This document shows positions 23,621 through 35,600 of a stretch of DNA of 64,000 nucleotides, in pieces. The notes beneath the pieces are model-generated. The model worked only from the letters and a program-made list of their open reading frames with translations. It was not told the origin of the DNA and did no database searches. Both the position numbers and the translations under genes were made by a program. Position 1 is the first letter of the stretch; the number at the start of each line of letters is the position of its first letter. The DNA is taken from the NCBI RefSeq assembly GCF_040954645.1, contig NC_092804.1:87967717-88031716 (forward strand). The letters run 5' to 3'. This DNA comes from Diabrotica undecimpunctata. Taxonomy: Eukaryota > Arthropoda > Insecta > Coleoptera > Chrysomelidae.

Positions 23621-24276
23621 AGAAAAATGTTGAACAAAATTTTTAACTATAGCCCTTTCCTATATACAACTTACAACTATCAAAAAAAGGGTGTGGCAGT
23701 CCAGTGGGACTGCCGGTAGAAGTTATACTTCTATACAAGCGTTCGCCGTTAAAAATTTATATAGGAGTCAATCTGCACAATCATTACATATGTAATGCTA
23801 TAGGTAAGAGAGAGCAAAAAGAGAAAAAGAATTAGTTATATAGGTATATGGTGCATCGTTTGCTGTATATAAACATTTGACATGTAATAGGAGTATAGTA
23901 AATGAAGGAGGGTATCAATATTTTAATGAAAATATATATTTTTATTTTTATATATGTATAAAAGGAGTTGAATGCAAAAAAAATTTTACTCATACTCTGC
24001 AGTAAAATTCATTGTTTATTTTGTTATTAATATAAAAATTACAATACAATAAATATAATAATACAATATAAATTAAAATGTAATATTCATAAGTATTTAA
24101 AACTGCCAATATAACTTACTTAACGAAGATAAAAATAAAAAACCAACAACTCGGATTATGTTGAAAATTTTCATTTTATTTTAAAATTTATGTTTTTTGC
24201 GTATATTACATAATATTTAATAAGATTAACGTGAGGTTTTTAAATATTTCAAAAATAAAAAAGGAAATTCATAATT

Positions 24277-24350
24277 GGGATTCGAACTCACAACCACCAG
24301 CGTATGAACCAAACACGTAAAGGATTTGCCAATTAGACATTACACTAACG
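24277..24350 (-). repeat. tRNA-like segment (possible SINE head)
   Basis: Minus strand: an A-box-like stretch (GTGTAATGTCTAATTGG) and a good B box (GAGTTCGAATCCC) at tRNA-like spacing, but no convincing cloverleaf. More likely a decayed tRNA-derived repeat than a functional tRNA. Confidence 0.45.
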
Positions 24351-24488
24351 GATTTCAAAATTGACAGTTCTCGGTAAAACAGTGATTATTTTGAAATACA
24401 AAAGCCTAAAATAATTATAAACCATTAATTTTAAATAATACAAAACATATCACATAAATAATAATATTAATACATATTATATTTTATA

Positions 24489-24494
<6 letters not shown>

Positions 24495-24556
<62 letters not shown>

Positions 24557-24589
24557 TATATATATATAATAAAAATGTTGATTTTGTAT

Positions 24590-24638
<49 letters not shown>
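24495..24638. repeat. two (TA)n tracts with an intervening hairpin arm
   Basis: TA runs at 24495-24550 and 24597-24635; the second is enclosed by an inverted repeat of about 34 bp. Confidence 0.9.
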
Positions 24639-24643
<5 letters not shown>

Positions 24644-24934
24644 ATACAAAATCAACATTTTTATTCTCGAGAGAGGAAGAGAGAGAAAATATATCTTCTG
24701 TCTCTCTCTTACTCATTATCTTACATATGTAATGGTTTTACAGATTCACTCTCATGCAAATTTCCAACGCCGACCGTGCCTATAGAAGTATAACTTCAAA
24801 AATATAAAACAAAACATCTTTTTAACATATTAAATATATCCATATATATTAATGTGATATCAAGAATTTTAATTTTAAAACTTTACAAAAAATTTATATA
24901 AAACATTACTAAAATTTTTGATTTATGATTTATA

Positions 24935-26110
24935 TCACACCTTTCAATTTTGTTATCTCAGGTTTTACTCGTGCTTCAATATCTATACTTTACAGCTGAT
25001 GGGTTAGGTCCAAAGAATAACGAAATAAAACAACATAATATGATATGAAGATAATGTAATAAAATAAACTGATTAAAATACCTCCAAAAATTATTAGTAT
25101 ACAATGTTTATCGAACAAAATTCGTTCTACGTACGTGAACCTTCAATAATGCATGGATAATATAATACAATTACAATCTAAAATCCAGCTTATTATTCTA
25201 CATAAACAAATCAAATAATAGTCAGTGTCCTTCCTAATGCAATTTTGATATATCGATTGTACCAAGAAAAATTTGTATGAATTATCCAATTTTCTCCACA
25301 GCTCCGTGTCCCCTCTCATAACAAATTTGATCTCCTTCGACTATCGACAACTTATTCACACGTTACTAATATGATATAATATTATTTTACCCAAAATTCT
25401 CAAATTGAATATATTATGAATGTTTCTCCCGTTGAAACGCTTCCTCTGCCTTGAGTTGTCCAATTCCTCGTTCTATGCAAAATGAACTATCAGTTCTCAG
25501 CAGCCTCCTATGTAATTGGCAATATTAAACAAGATATTGCAATTTAGTGTCTTCAATGCTCTCCTTCGAATGCACGTACCTTTCCCATGATGCCAGCCTC
25601 TTTTCCTCTCGCCAAACTTATACGTAGAATACAAGTAGGAAAAGTTTACTTACAAATTTGTACCAGATCAGCTACCGTCGGACACACTTACTTCACCAAC
25701 TCACAACTTATTCTTTATCACTTACTACCCCTGGATACCACCTCGAAAACCAACCAATCACTTTAAGAAACTCGAACTAACTAACTCTCTCATCTCCTCT
25801 ATCCATCCATCCAACCTCTCATTATACACACCCACATCCACTTTCCAAATTCTCGGCCAATCAGAAATTTGCATACCACTCCCACATAAAATCAGAAATA
25901 CCTACAAACTTTCCTAATTCATATTATTTCTACAAGGACACTTAATATCTACTGGGTATTTACATATTCCGAACAATCATTTATTTATTTTAACTATTTT
26001 TATTGTCTTGTTCATGGCGCAAACCCGGATTACTGAACACTTTATGGCTTATGGGGAAAAACCATCGTTAACTTCTATTCATTGTACCCGCACTATTCAC
26101 TTGTTATATT
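24935..26110. repeat. diverged direct repeat, copy A
   Basis: Similar over about 1.1 kb to 29637-30760 in the same orientation, with anchors such as TTCTACGTACGTGAACCTTCAA, TGAGTTGTCCAA and ATGCACGTA. Noncoding. It could be a long LTR or unclassified repeat; the gypsy element lies between the copies. Confidence 0.6.
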
Positions 26111-26529
26111 TATACAAAAGATTATTTATGACTAAGATTACCTTTGGTTAATTCCAGGCAGCTCGGAGTATTTTTATTTTCTATAATCTCTAAAATATTG
26201 ATTTCATCGTACATTTAATATTTTTACTCTTCAATTTTGAATACCACAACAATATATACCCAATTACATATTCAAATACGCAAAACCAAAAATGTCTTCC
26301 GCACGACAACTACCTCACTTACTAGCACTAGCACTCGTGGTTGTACCTTATCCGGATCGTGTTTGTTGCTGTCAGTCTTAGGCGATATGATCCTTTTCCT
26401 TTCAAATTTGGTGGCAGCATTGATTTGAGAGGTATGGACACTTTTACTGATGTTATGGGGTTATTCAATTGTGTTACCCCCATATGTGCCTCTTATTTGA
26501 ATTTTCTTTTGGGGTTGCTATAATATATT

Positions 26530-26751
26530 CGCACTCGCGGCCTGGAGTGAGTGGTAGTGCAAAACTGTCCGATAACGGGCTCATTATTTCTGGAATTTCC
26601 AAAATGTCTTCCATTTGGTGGAACGCATGGCTGTTTATTATTTCGCAGTTCCTGTCTAGGGTCAGCGGTGGTCTTCTGATAGGGCTGTCTTATAACTTGT
26701 GGTAAAAAGGGTGGTGGGGATGGTTAAGGTAGTGGTTGTGTTTGATTGGGA
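26530..26751 (-). pseudogene. tail region downstream of the gypsy pol remnant
   Basis: A short Pro/Gln/Asn-rich open stretch in another minus frame follows the pol stop. It may be the end of the polyprotein or an extra frame; no domain recognised. Confidence 0.35.
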
Positions 26752-27441
26752 TTATATGTTATCGTCGTGAGCCGGTTTCAAATCTTTAATGTGAACTTTG
26801 TTGACTGTTTTTCCCGTTGCGTCTTTCAACTGAAAAAATACTTCTGATAATACTTTGTGAATAGTATATGGACCGGAGAATTTAGGAGCTAATTTGGCGT
26901 TTAGTTGTTTGGCAGCGTTAGAAATGTTGTAAACTTTTCTCATGACCTTATCGCCGATCTTTGGTGTCCATTCTCTGCGGCGCAGATTGTAGTAGTGGCT
27001 TTGTGATGTGAAAGCTTTGGCCAAATTTATTTTCACTAAGTCGAATGTCTCTCTTAATTTGTTCCACTTGAAGTGAAGTGTTGAAATGTATTTTGCGGCC
27101 TTTAATTTGTCTAGTATGTGATTGATATATGGAAGTGGATATGCGTCTTTCTCGGAGATTTCATTGATACGTCTGAAATCTATGCAAAATCGATAACTGT
27201 CGTTTGTCTTCTTTACTAATACAATAGGTGAGCTATAGGGGCTGTTCGATTCTTCTATTATTTCTTCTTTCAACATGGTATCAATTTCGTCGTTTATGAT
27301 CTTTTGCATGGCTGGGTTTCTTGGTCTGTATCTTTGTTTTATTGGCGTGTTGTGTGTCAGTTTAATAGTGTGTTTGATTAACGGGGTTACTCCTTTTATT
27401 TTGTCAAATTTGGTCACTTCGTTTTGTAAGAAAAGCTCCAA
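26752..27441 (-). pseudogene. Ty3/gypsy pol with internal deletion
   Basis: Starts like a gypsy RT (YRPRNPAMQKIINDEID, SPYSSPIVLVKKTNDSYRFCIDFR, NHILDKLKAAKYISTL) but loses everything from RT motif A through RNase H and the integrase core. It resumes in frame with the integrase C-terminus (NLRRREWTPKIGDKVMRK, KFSGPYTIHKVL, VNKVHIKDLKPAH). The catalytic Asp residues of RT and integrase are all missing, so this copy cannot mobilise itself. The deletion is in frame, so the stump stays open. Confidence 0.88.
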
Positions 27442-27483
27442 TTTGTTTTGCTGTGCTTTTGTTAAAGTGGGCTTAATATTGAA

Positions 27484-28023
27484 TTAAGTCTTCGTGATGC
27501 CATCGTTGTAAATATTTTCTGTGAAGTTATTGGTTACTTGTTCCTGTGTTGCGGAGTCCAACTCATTGGCTTGTATTGGAAATTCGGCGTTGTTGACTGT
27601 ACTGTTGTTGATATCGTAGGGACAGTTTGTTGAAAAATCGATACAGAGTCTGCATTTTCGCATGTCATCGATGCTCAGTATCGCTTCTGAGGAAAGATGT
27701 GGCATGTAGTAAAACTTAGTTTGTCGCCACGCATTGTTGATTAGGTATATGGCGTGATAGCTGTGTCTTATTTCTCGCGTGCTACCGTCTGCAAGCCTAA
27801 TATCCGTTCTTTCCTCTTCTTCTTCTATAAATGATTTCTGTGATCCGGTATCTAACAGCGGTTGGAACGTTTCTCCGATTGGAAAGGATATTGAGCAATG
27901 TGGTCTGTTGTCAATATTGGTTGTCTGGTTACGGCTGGATGCGACAGAGGACCTTAATTCTGATTTGGGTTCGAGATGCCTCTGAGTGTCTCGACCCTTT
28001 TGTCGTTTCCCGTGTTGGAGCAC
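27484..28023 (-). CDS. Ty3/gypsy retropepsin region
   Basis: Minus frame following gag, shifted relative to it and overlapping its end (27954-28023). Contains the aspartic-protease active site LLDTGSQKSFI and SSEAILSIDDMRKC, where gypsy retropepsins have their second conserved block. Expression would need a ribosomal frameshift at the gag end, as is usual for the group. Confidence 0.8.
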   Translation of the reverse strand: MLQHGKRQKGRDTQRHLEPKSELRSSVASSRNQTTNIDNRPHCSISFPIGETFQPLLDTGSQKSFIEEEEERTDIRLADGSTREIRHSYHAIYLINNAWRQTKFYYMPHLSSEAILSIDDMRKCRLCIDFSTNCPYDINNSTVNNAEFPIQANELDSATQEQVTNNFTENIYNDGITKT

Positions 28024-28976
28024 CTACAATCTCTGTGTGATATATTTAACGTCCCGCATCTACTGCAGAAGAGTATCGGCGTTGAACGGCATTTATTACG
28101 GTTATGGCCTCTCTTTCCACAATTCCAACAACACGTCCGCCTATCGAAATTTATTATTTTGTTTGGTGTGTTGTGGTATGTTGTATTAAATCGAGAGTTG
28201 TTCTTTTGTGACGTGTTATCTACCTCTATTTTCTGGATGCCGTTTTGGATTATTTCGTATTCTTCAGCCTGGCGTATTAAGTCTTTAACTGACGTGATAT
28301 CGTTTTCCTTGATATATAATTTGTAGTGCGGGAGCATGTTTTTGTAAATTCTTTTTAGTCCTTGTGTTTTGTTCATTTTGCCGTATCTTCTGATTAGAGT
28401 TTGAAGGTCTAATAGAAAATCTTTAAAACGTTCATTTAATTTCTGAGTACTTGTTCTGATTTGATCTTCTAATTCATCTTGCCAATTTGCTGATTGAAAT
28501 GCAAGGATGAAGTCTACCGTGAAATCGTTCCAACTTGCCCAGAAGTTGATGTTGTTTCGGAACCATAATATTGCTTTTCCCCTAAATACTTCTGGTAGTG
28601 CCTTTAATAAAGCATCGTCTTGAATTTGGTAACAGATTTTGAGTTCGTATAGTCTTTCTAAAAATTCTGTGGGATCTTTGGATCCGTCAAAATATAATCC
28701 CCATTTTCTAACTGTGTCCGTTATTTCGCTATGATTTTTATTTTCAGGTTGTGTATCATCCATTTCTGGAACTTCCGGTCCGCCCCTCGTATTTGTGTCG
28801 GTATTTTTCGAGCGTAAGTGACTGACTGTTCTTGACCGCAGTTCGTCCAATTTCCCTCTTGTGTCTAAATTAAATTTAGCCATAACATTTTGCAATTCCT
28901 CTTTCTTTAATTTATATACCCATCCTACCGTCTCGTCCGTTATTTCTAACCCTACTGTATCTTCCAAGTCCGACAT
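27954..28976 (-). CDS. Ty3/gypsy gag
   Basis: ATG at 28976, 340 residues. The middle part resembles a gypsy capsid (WGLYFDGSKDPTEFLERL, GKAILWFRNNINFWASWNDF); a nucleocapsid zinc knuckle CWNCGKRGHNRNKC is followed by a second Cys-rich knuckle-like segment. Intact frame. It sits about 65 bp from the primer-binding site. Part of the same element as the deleted pol. Confidence 0.88.
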   Translation of the reverse strand: MSDLEDTVGLEITDETVGWVYKLKKEELQNVMAKFNLDTRGKLDELRSRTVSHLRSKNTDTNTRGGPEVPEMDDTQPENKNHSEITDTVRKWGLYFDGSKDPTEFLERLYELKICYQIQDDALLKALPEVFRGKAILWFRNNINFWASWNDFTVDFILAFQSANWQDELEDQIRTSTQKLNERFKDFLLDLQTLIRRYGKMNKTQGLKRIYKNMLPHYKLYIKENDITSVKDLIRQAEEYEIIQNGIQKIEVDNTSQKNNSRFNTTYHNTPNKIINFDRRTCCWNCGKRGHNRNKCRSTPILFCSRCGTLNISHRDCRCSNTGNDKRVETLRGISNPNQN

Positions 28977-29039
28977 AATTTATATATTTGTTCAAGTCGT
29001 ATAAATGCCTTAATAATTATTATTTATTTAAAAAATTTA

Positions 29040-29053
29040 CTGCTCGGGCGCCA
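29040..29053 (-). promoter_or_regulatory. primer-binding site
   Basis: Reads TGGCGCCCGAGCAG on the minus strand, two bases inside the 5' LTR, as expected for tRNA-primed reverse transcription. Confidence 0.85.
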
Positions 29054-29274
29054 TTTGTGATGTCGGATAGTATAATTCAGCCAGAGAAAAACAGGATTCG
29101 ATCGTATAGGCATTTATTTCGAATTTACATATACAAATGAAAAAGTAATTATCGTTAAGTGCCTACTGAATACAATGTTTGAATACAAAGACGTACTGTT
29201 TATTTATTTCTATAGATGGGTGTGACGATATTCGATATGGTAAACTAAGATACGGTGATCGAGGAATTAAGGTC

Positions 29275-29511
29275 GTACTCGTACCTCAACGCAGTACGAG
29301 TACTTGGACAGGGATAAGGATGTCTATCTAGTTCAACGCACCAGATAGAAAGAATACGCCAATATCGTTCAACGCACCAGATTGACGCAGTCAGAGGAAG
29401 GATTGTCAATCTCGTTTAACGCGCCAGATCGACTGGGTTCGGAAGGATTTGGGACACGTTCAACGCACCTGTCCCCAAGGTCAGATATTCTCAACTCAAC
29501 GCGTCGAGAAT
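29275..29511 (-). other. six hairpins with a shared loop and different stems
   Basis: Plus-strand stems: 29275-29284/29294-29303 (10 bp), 29323-29329/29343-29349 (7 bp), 29360-29365/29379-29384 (5 of 6), 29405-29412/29426-29433 (7 of 8), 29451-29456/29470-29475 (6 bp), 29487-29492/29506-29511 (6 bp). Loops 2-6 are 13 nt variants of CGTTCAACGCACC; loop 1 is CTCAACGCA. The array lies downstream of the TATA box on the minus strand, so it is probably in the RNA leader. Confidence 0.8.
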
Positions 29512-29534
29512 GGTTAGCTGTTTTTCAGTTTCGA

Positions 29535-29542
29535 CTTTTATA
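29535..29542 (-). promoter_or_regulatory. LTR TATA box (TATAAAAG)
   Basis: TATAAAAG on the minus strand within the LTR, about 30 bp upstream of hairpin 6. The same element is kept in the truncated 3' LTR. Confidence 0.6.
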
Positions 29543-29636
29543 CTATTCGAGACGGAACAAAAACATGTTTTGTTTAACACATAGGCGTACTCTAGACGAT
29601 AAAATATATTATCGTCACAAAATGATGCAATTATGA

Positions 29637-30760
29637 TTTTATCACACTATTTAATTCTCTTATCTCAGGGTTATATTTGTGCTTCAATATCTATGCTTTA
29701 CATATGATAGGTAAGGTCCAAAGAATACCGGAATAATAAAAAACATATATGATAGAACATTATATATTGAAATAAAATTCACACTCAAATATCTTCAACA
29801 AAAAAATCTCATATAATGATTATCAAAATTTTGTTCTACGTACGTGAACCTTCAAAAATTAATGTTATATACAATATAAATTAAAATTTCAAATCAAAAT
29901 TGTTGTTCTAAATCTCCTGATCAAAATATTTCTATCTTTTCTAAAGCAATTAAAAAAAAAACTTTGTTAATAAAGAAAAACTGATGAATGGTAAAAAACT
30001 ATCTCTCTGATGATGAGTTGTCCAAATCCTTGTTCCTTGTAGCCTACACTATCTATTCTTAGCAGTTCCCTAGGTAATCAGCAATCTTACAACAAATTAT
30101 TGCGAGCCTCTCGTCTTAAATGATCTACTTCAAATGCACGTATCGTTCAAAAGATGCTAGCCTCTTCTCTCGATAAACTGAATCTCTCGTTCCGGCCTGA
30201 ACAGTGACTCTTGGAATATATAAGTAGAAAAGTATAACTTACAATATTTTACTGGATCAGCTTCCGTCAGATACACTTACTCCAAGAAAACTCACAAACA
30301 TTCACTTCTAATGCTTACTATCACTTGGGAACCACCAGAGAACAACGACTGTTCGCCTTGCACCCTTGGAAAACAACCGCTTATCTTATCTCCCTCAAAA
30401 AACTAGCTAAACTCTCATTCCTACATACCTATCCCACTTTTTTTCAATCTCCTCCAATCAGAGTTCGTCACACTTATCCCCATCTACCATTTAGATAACA
30501 AACAACAATTTTACCTACAATTATAAATTTCCTAAAAACTATTAACATGCTTATCGGTTTGCACAAATTCTTAAGAACTAACGGAGAAATATAATTTCTG
30601 AATAATCTATTCTATTGTCTTATTCACTGTACAAGTCGATTTGGAAAACCCGGTCGCATTGTTCTATAACTTGACTTAAGCTCACTCACGTCACTCGAAT
30701 ATATTTTACAAAGAAAATAGTTTATGCATATCTTAAATTTTGTTTACTACAGGCCATCCA
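29637..30760. repeat. diverged direct repeat, copy B
   Basis: Partner of 24935-26110. It begins right next to the 5' LTR edge. Contains TATATAAG-like DNA near 30220; no coding capacity. Confidence 0.6.
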
Positions 30761-31017
30761 GGATAATCGACTTTCATTTCTTCGAAATTCTTTTATAGTT
30801 TATTATTTGAATTATTATATTTTGTACTTTGAAATATATTAAGAGCAAACCAATATTATTTTCAATTTTACATAGCATAACAACTCCCCGCTATTTGATT
30901 TGCCGAAAACTCTTTGTTAATTTTTTTAATGACATAAGTTTTCCAGGATCAAATTATTTCACTATGTTATAAAATCTACTCATGATACTGATATATGTCG
31001 TGAATATTAAATAGCAT

Positions 31018-31118
<101 letters not shown>

Positions 31119-31147
31119 AGTTAGGTATTATTGACTGACACGTTATG

Positions 31148-31746
31148 TAAAATAAAGTTTTATATTGAGGTTGCAGTCATTAATAGGGCAGGAAAGTAAA
31201 ACTCTTTGTTCTTTAATCAAGCTTTCGCAAAATTTATTTGCTTCTTCAGGATATGCTAAAATATGGTATCAGTAAATACAACGAAATTAGAACTAAATAG
31301 CATTGTATAAAACTAGTAAAAAAACTTACAACATGAGTTTGATCCATTAAATTTTCAAATTTGCAAAACATTAAAACTTAACTTATTTTAAAAATTATAC
31401 AGTTATGTAAGTACAATATTCCAATTTAATTTAATTTAATCAATGTCAAAATGAATTTTTACAAAATTAAATTAAATTGGAATATTGTACTTACATAACT
31501 GTATAATTTTTAAAATAAGTTAAGTTTTAATGTTTTGCAAATTTGAAAATTTAATGGATTAACCTCATGTTGTAAGTTTTTTTACTAGTTTTATACAATG
31601 CTATTTAGTTCTAATTTCGTTGTATTTACTGATACCATATTTTAGCATATCCTGAAGAAGCAAATAAATTTTGCGAAAGCTTGATTAAAGAACAAAGAGT
31701 TTTACTTTCCTGCCCTATTAATGACTGCAACCTCAATATAAAACTT

Positions 31747-31753
<7 letters not shown>
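31148..31753. mobile_element. foldback element (290 bp arms, 26 bp spacer)
   Basis: Arms 31148-31437 and 31464-31753 are near-perfect inverted copies, with (TA)n tracts on both sides. Each arm contains a hammerhead-like core: CTGAAGA at 31652, a 5 bp hairpin (GCAAA ... TTTGC), GAAA at 31675, then GCTT. No protein. Different sequence from the 20.4 kb foldback but the same design. Confidence 0.8.

Positions 31754-31840
<87 letters not shown>
31752..31840. repeat. (TA)n microsatellite
   Basis: About 44 TA units between the palindrome and the Penelope-like remnant. Confidence 0.97.
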
Positions 31841-31843
<3 letters not shown>

Positions 31844-31845
31844 TA

Positions 31846-31955
31846 AATGTTAAATATTGGGTTTGCAGCAATAAAAAATGAAACGTGTAGTCTTGTAAAT
31901 TTTTAATCTAAGCTTTCGGACATTGGTTACGTCCTTCATCAGGGAGCTACAAATG
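31846..31955 (-). repeat. Penelope-type terminal repeat, left, inverted
   Basis: About 105 bp, a near-perfect reverse complement of 36495-36605. Minus strand shows CTGATGA, a GGAC...GTCC hairpin and GAAAGCTT, a hammerhead-like arrangement as in Penelope-like element ends. Confidence 0.65.
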
Positions 31956-31989
31956 TGATGAATTAATAATATCAAAATTGCATATAAAA

Positions 31990-32420
31990 CGGTACTAACA
32001 CTTAGCAAAGTTTTTTCTAAACTTAAAGACCAATCCGCAATCTTGTCCTTAACGGATGTTGTTTGTTGTATACCGTGCGGAGTATGTGAACAAGTATACT
32101 ATGGTCAAACATCAAGATGCCTTAAAGACCGCATTACATCCCACAAGTCTGATAATAGACTAAATCCTGAAAGAATTGCATTGGGTGAACATGCATTTAA
32201 AAATGGGCATCGGATAGATTACAATAACATCAAAGTAGTAGAACAGGAAAGTAACATCACCAAAAGACTTTTTTCTTGAAATGGCCTACATTTGCCAAAA
32301 TAGCAATGCAATGAATCATAGAACGGATATTGGTCATCTAAATGAAATGTTCTCCTATTTGTTACTACTAGATAAATGCAACAATAACACAAACATTAAT
32401 TTATCAATTGACATTTAAAA
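31990..32420 (+). pseudogene. Penelope-like element GIY-YIG endonuclease
   Basis: Open from about 31995 to a frameshift near 32276, then continuing in another frame (EMAYICQNSNAMNHRTDIGHLNEMF) to about 32420. CIPCGVCEQVYYGQTSRCLKDRITSHKS is a GIY-YIG nuclease start with the Cys pair typical of Penelope-like elements; HAFKNGHRIDYNN follows. The reverse-transcriptase part is missing. A DNA transposon is inserted 200 bp downstream. Confidence 0.8.
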
Positions 32421-32625
32421 GAATTTTGTTTTACATATTAAGTTCTTTTAAAAGTTAGTAATTTTTGTAGTCACACAGATACTGGGGTCATACAAAACAA
32501 AATCACAATCAATCGTAACGTTTTTGTAATTATGAGCTTGTTTCTTTATGTTAATTTAATAAGCTATGTGTTGAAACACGAACAGGTTAGAATTTTACTC
32601 CTTTATTATATTAATAAATCGGTAC

Positions 32626-35600
32626 CTCGGAGGTAAAGGACACTATGTCCATTTTCTTACTTTTTCAGGAGAGCAGTATTAAAATTTTTTAAATTTGTAA
32701 TCAGTAAATACTCAAATTTTTCTTATATTTAACCAAGATTAATATATTATTATTGTGGTGTGTATAATCGTTTTTCATTCCATGAAGTATTGTATACCTG
32801 AGGTTTACCGTTCATTATTTAAATTTTTTTTAAAAATGTGTAGTTGGACATAGTGTTGTTTACCTCTAACAACTTTTTTAAATAATGTGACATTGCATGT
32901 TAAGGTCTTTACGAAATAAACAATACAAACACATTAAACAGCCTATACTATTATTTTATTAGAGGTAAATATTATAATGTTATAATAATTAAGTAAAATT
33001 ATAGACGACAAGTTTCAAAATTGTTAAAGATGCTCTATATCATCTTCATCTTCTTGGCGGTAATCGTTTGTGTCTACATCGCTATGTGTTAAATTTTGAT
33101 AAAACGTATGACAAACTGACGGAACAAAAGGCAGTAGTGCAATTAAGTCATTGTACTTTTGTTTTGTTATTGGTAATGGGATTACTGAGACTTGATTTAA
33201 TGGGGCTGTAAACATTACTTGCTGTCTTCGATATCTCATGAAGTCCATGATATCCTTCATACATATTTTGATTATTGAAATCGGTCTTATAAAAGAACTT
33301 TCCAATGTGTTCTTGTTGGACTTGTAGGAAAACACATGTTGACAGTAGAACAGGGTCTTTATTAACATTTTTTTCTACTTACAAAAGGAGGATTAGATGA
33401 CAATTTCTTATCGAACAGCGTTTTGAAGTTTTTGAAATCTGCAAGTCCCATATTGTGCACTGTGTATTTACCTAATGTTTGCCTATGTAGTTGTTGCCAG
33501 TCCCATGGTGTTAAAATGGCCAAATTGGAGACTTTCTTTCTTTTTCTGTCGATTAAAGCATGAACAGTGTCCACTTCCATATGTGTGTGCCCTTTCAGTA
33601 AAAACTTTTGAGTGATCGTCTTTATTTGCAGTATCCAAAAATAGCACATTATAATACTTATATTTTTATTTTGTCCATAGCAGTTATCGGTCCAAAGAGT
33701 GATGTCCTCTACTTGACTACCTGGGATTGTATTGTCAGCCCATTTCAAAATTGACGAGGCAATTTCATTTGCACCTCGAGCCCCTTTCGATTCGTCCCGC
33801 ATTATACATTGTACAGAAGAATCACTGGCATCATGTAATGTAAAATTTAATGTCCAAAGCTTCCTTTTGTAGAAATTAATACAATTGTTTGTTAGTGGTG
33901 AAGGCAAACATTTTTGCAAATCACCAGATAGTACTTTGTATTTTGGTGACTCTTTAGCTATTATAAAGTCCAATTATTTTAAGTTATACCGAGTTTTAGA
34001 TTCAATTAGGTGAGCATCATGATCAGCCTGTACACTGGTTAGTTCATCTGCAGTAAGATTATTTTTTAATTGAGCGGTGAATGTACTGCATGTATCGCAA
34101 ATGTCTCTTCCGGGCGGTTTAAACGACAACTTGAAGTCTTTATTAATAATATCTGCGTACAACCACTTTTTTGCTCTGAGCTTTGGATCTACATGTCTTT
34201 CATTGCATTCATCAATGTACAGTTGATACATCTTTTCTATTGTAAGTTCTGTGCCCAGATAATCCCTCTTACTCCTTTCTCTGGAATAATGACTCTCGTA
34301 TTTTGGGAATGATTGAATATGTTGATGTATACTATTTATGGTTTGGGTAGGAGTTTTCTTGGTTGGCGTATGTCTACCTCTTTGATCAGCTTTTATTAAA
34401 CCTCCTTGCTCAATTTTTTTCAACATATTTACTACTACTAAATTAGATATACAAAGTGTGTTTTAAAAAACATAACCTGGCACACCTTCAATAGCTGATT
34501 GTTCACTGTAAAATGGTAGTGTAGTGTATTATTTTTAGATTTGGTAGAATTTAGATCTTTTTTTCTTGAACGAAGAGTAGGTTGGATGTCGATACATGAG
34601 AAGATAAATTGCTTTTTAAGATCTGAAACGTTTGTCTCACTCCAGCATGAGTTGAAATTTTTTTGTCTTTCGTATTCTGGCAATCTTTTAGAGCATTTCA
34701 TGCGACACATGCAAGGAGGCTTTAACATTTTTGCAGGCATGTCTTTGCCTCTTTTACTGAGGTACTCTTTCCCACCAGCTATTTTTCATTTGCGAACATT
34801 ACAGGCCCAATTTTGTTCATTTACTACACGTTTTTTACCTTTTTGTTTGCACTTAGCTATATTTTGTACCTTTCTTTTAACACTTTTCTCTTCTTCTAAA
34901 ATAACTTCATTATGTTCATTGAAATTGCCTGCATCACTGCTTAGGGATAAATCGTCCTGAAGAAGATTTTTTTTATTGCCCCACTAATCGTAGGAGTAAT
35001 AATAGCTTTCTCTTTTATCTTTGTTTTCGCTGGTTTATTTATACGTCTCATATCATTGTCGTCCGATTCTGAGCTTTCACCACTTAGAGGCACATAGATT
35101 TTATCAATATCCGAATTTTCATCTCCAAACAAATTATCATTTTCGTCCACTTCTTTCTTATAACGAATATATTATATCAAACCAGCTAAAAGAAGGACTT
35201 GAATCGTGTTTTATTATAATTTATGAAAATATTTTAATTCAAAAATAATGTTAAAAAATAAAAAACTTAGACATGACTTTAAATTCTTATGTTTAATTTC
35301 AAATCGAGAGCTGTCATTCGTTTCTCGTAAAGTGTAACACAAAACTATATTGAGTTCTGGCATACTAGAATAAATAAAACACACTGGAAAAATTAAAAAT
35401 TTAATTTGAAATTAATACAAAACGAATAACTGTTACAGTGAACAAGTGTGGAATTTAAATATATGTATTATAATTCGAAACTGATGAAATAATAGTATTT
35501 TATCATATCTCCATTATTAAAAAATTCTTCAAACATTTTGGACATTAACTTAACCGTCTCTCTGGTTATTAAATTTATTAGATACCGTTTTTTGTTGTTA

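Larger units (their letters stand above)
23719..24797. mobile_element. non-autonomous DNA transposon (MITE-like)
   Basis: Inverted ends share GAAGTTATACTTCTATA exactly (23719-23735 and 24781-24797), and similarity continues inward for about 100 bp with a common TTACATATGTAA core. No transposase inside. The interior carries TA tracts, a TA-flanking hairpin (arms about 24569-24606 and 24631-24664) and a tRNA-like segment. Family not identified. Confidence 0.75.
29056..29619 (-). mobile_element. 5' LTR of the gypsy element
   Basis: 564 bp with ends TGTGA...TCACA. The primer-binding site adjoins one end, and part of the LTR recurs as the truncated 3' LTR at 23463-23606. A TATA box and a hairpin array lie inside. 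Confidence 0.85.
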
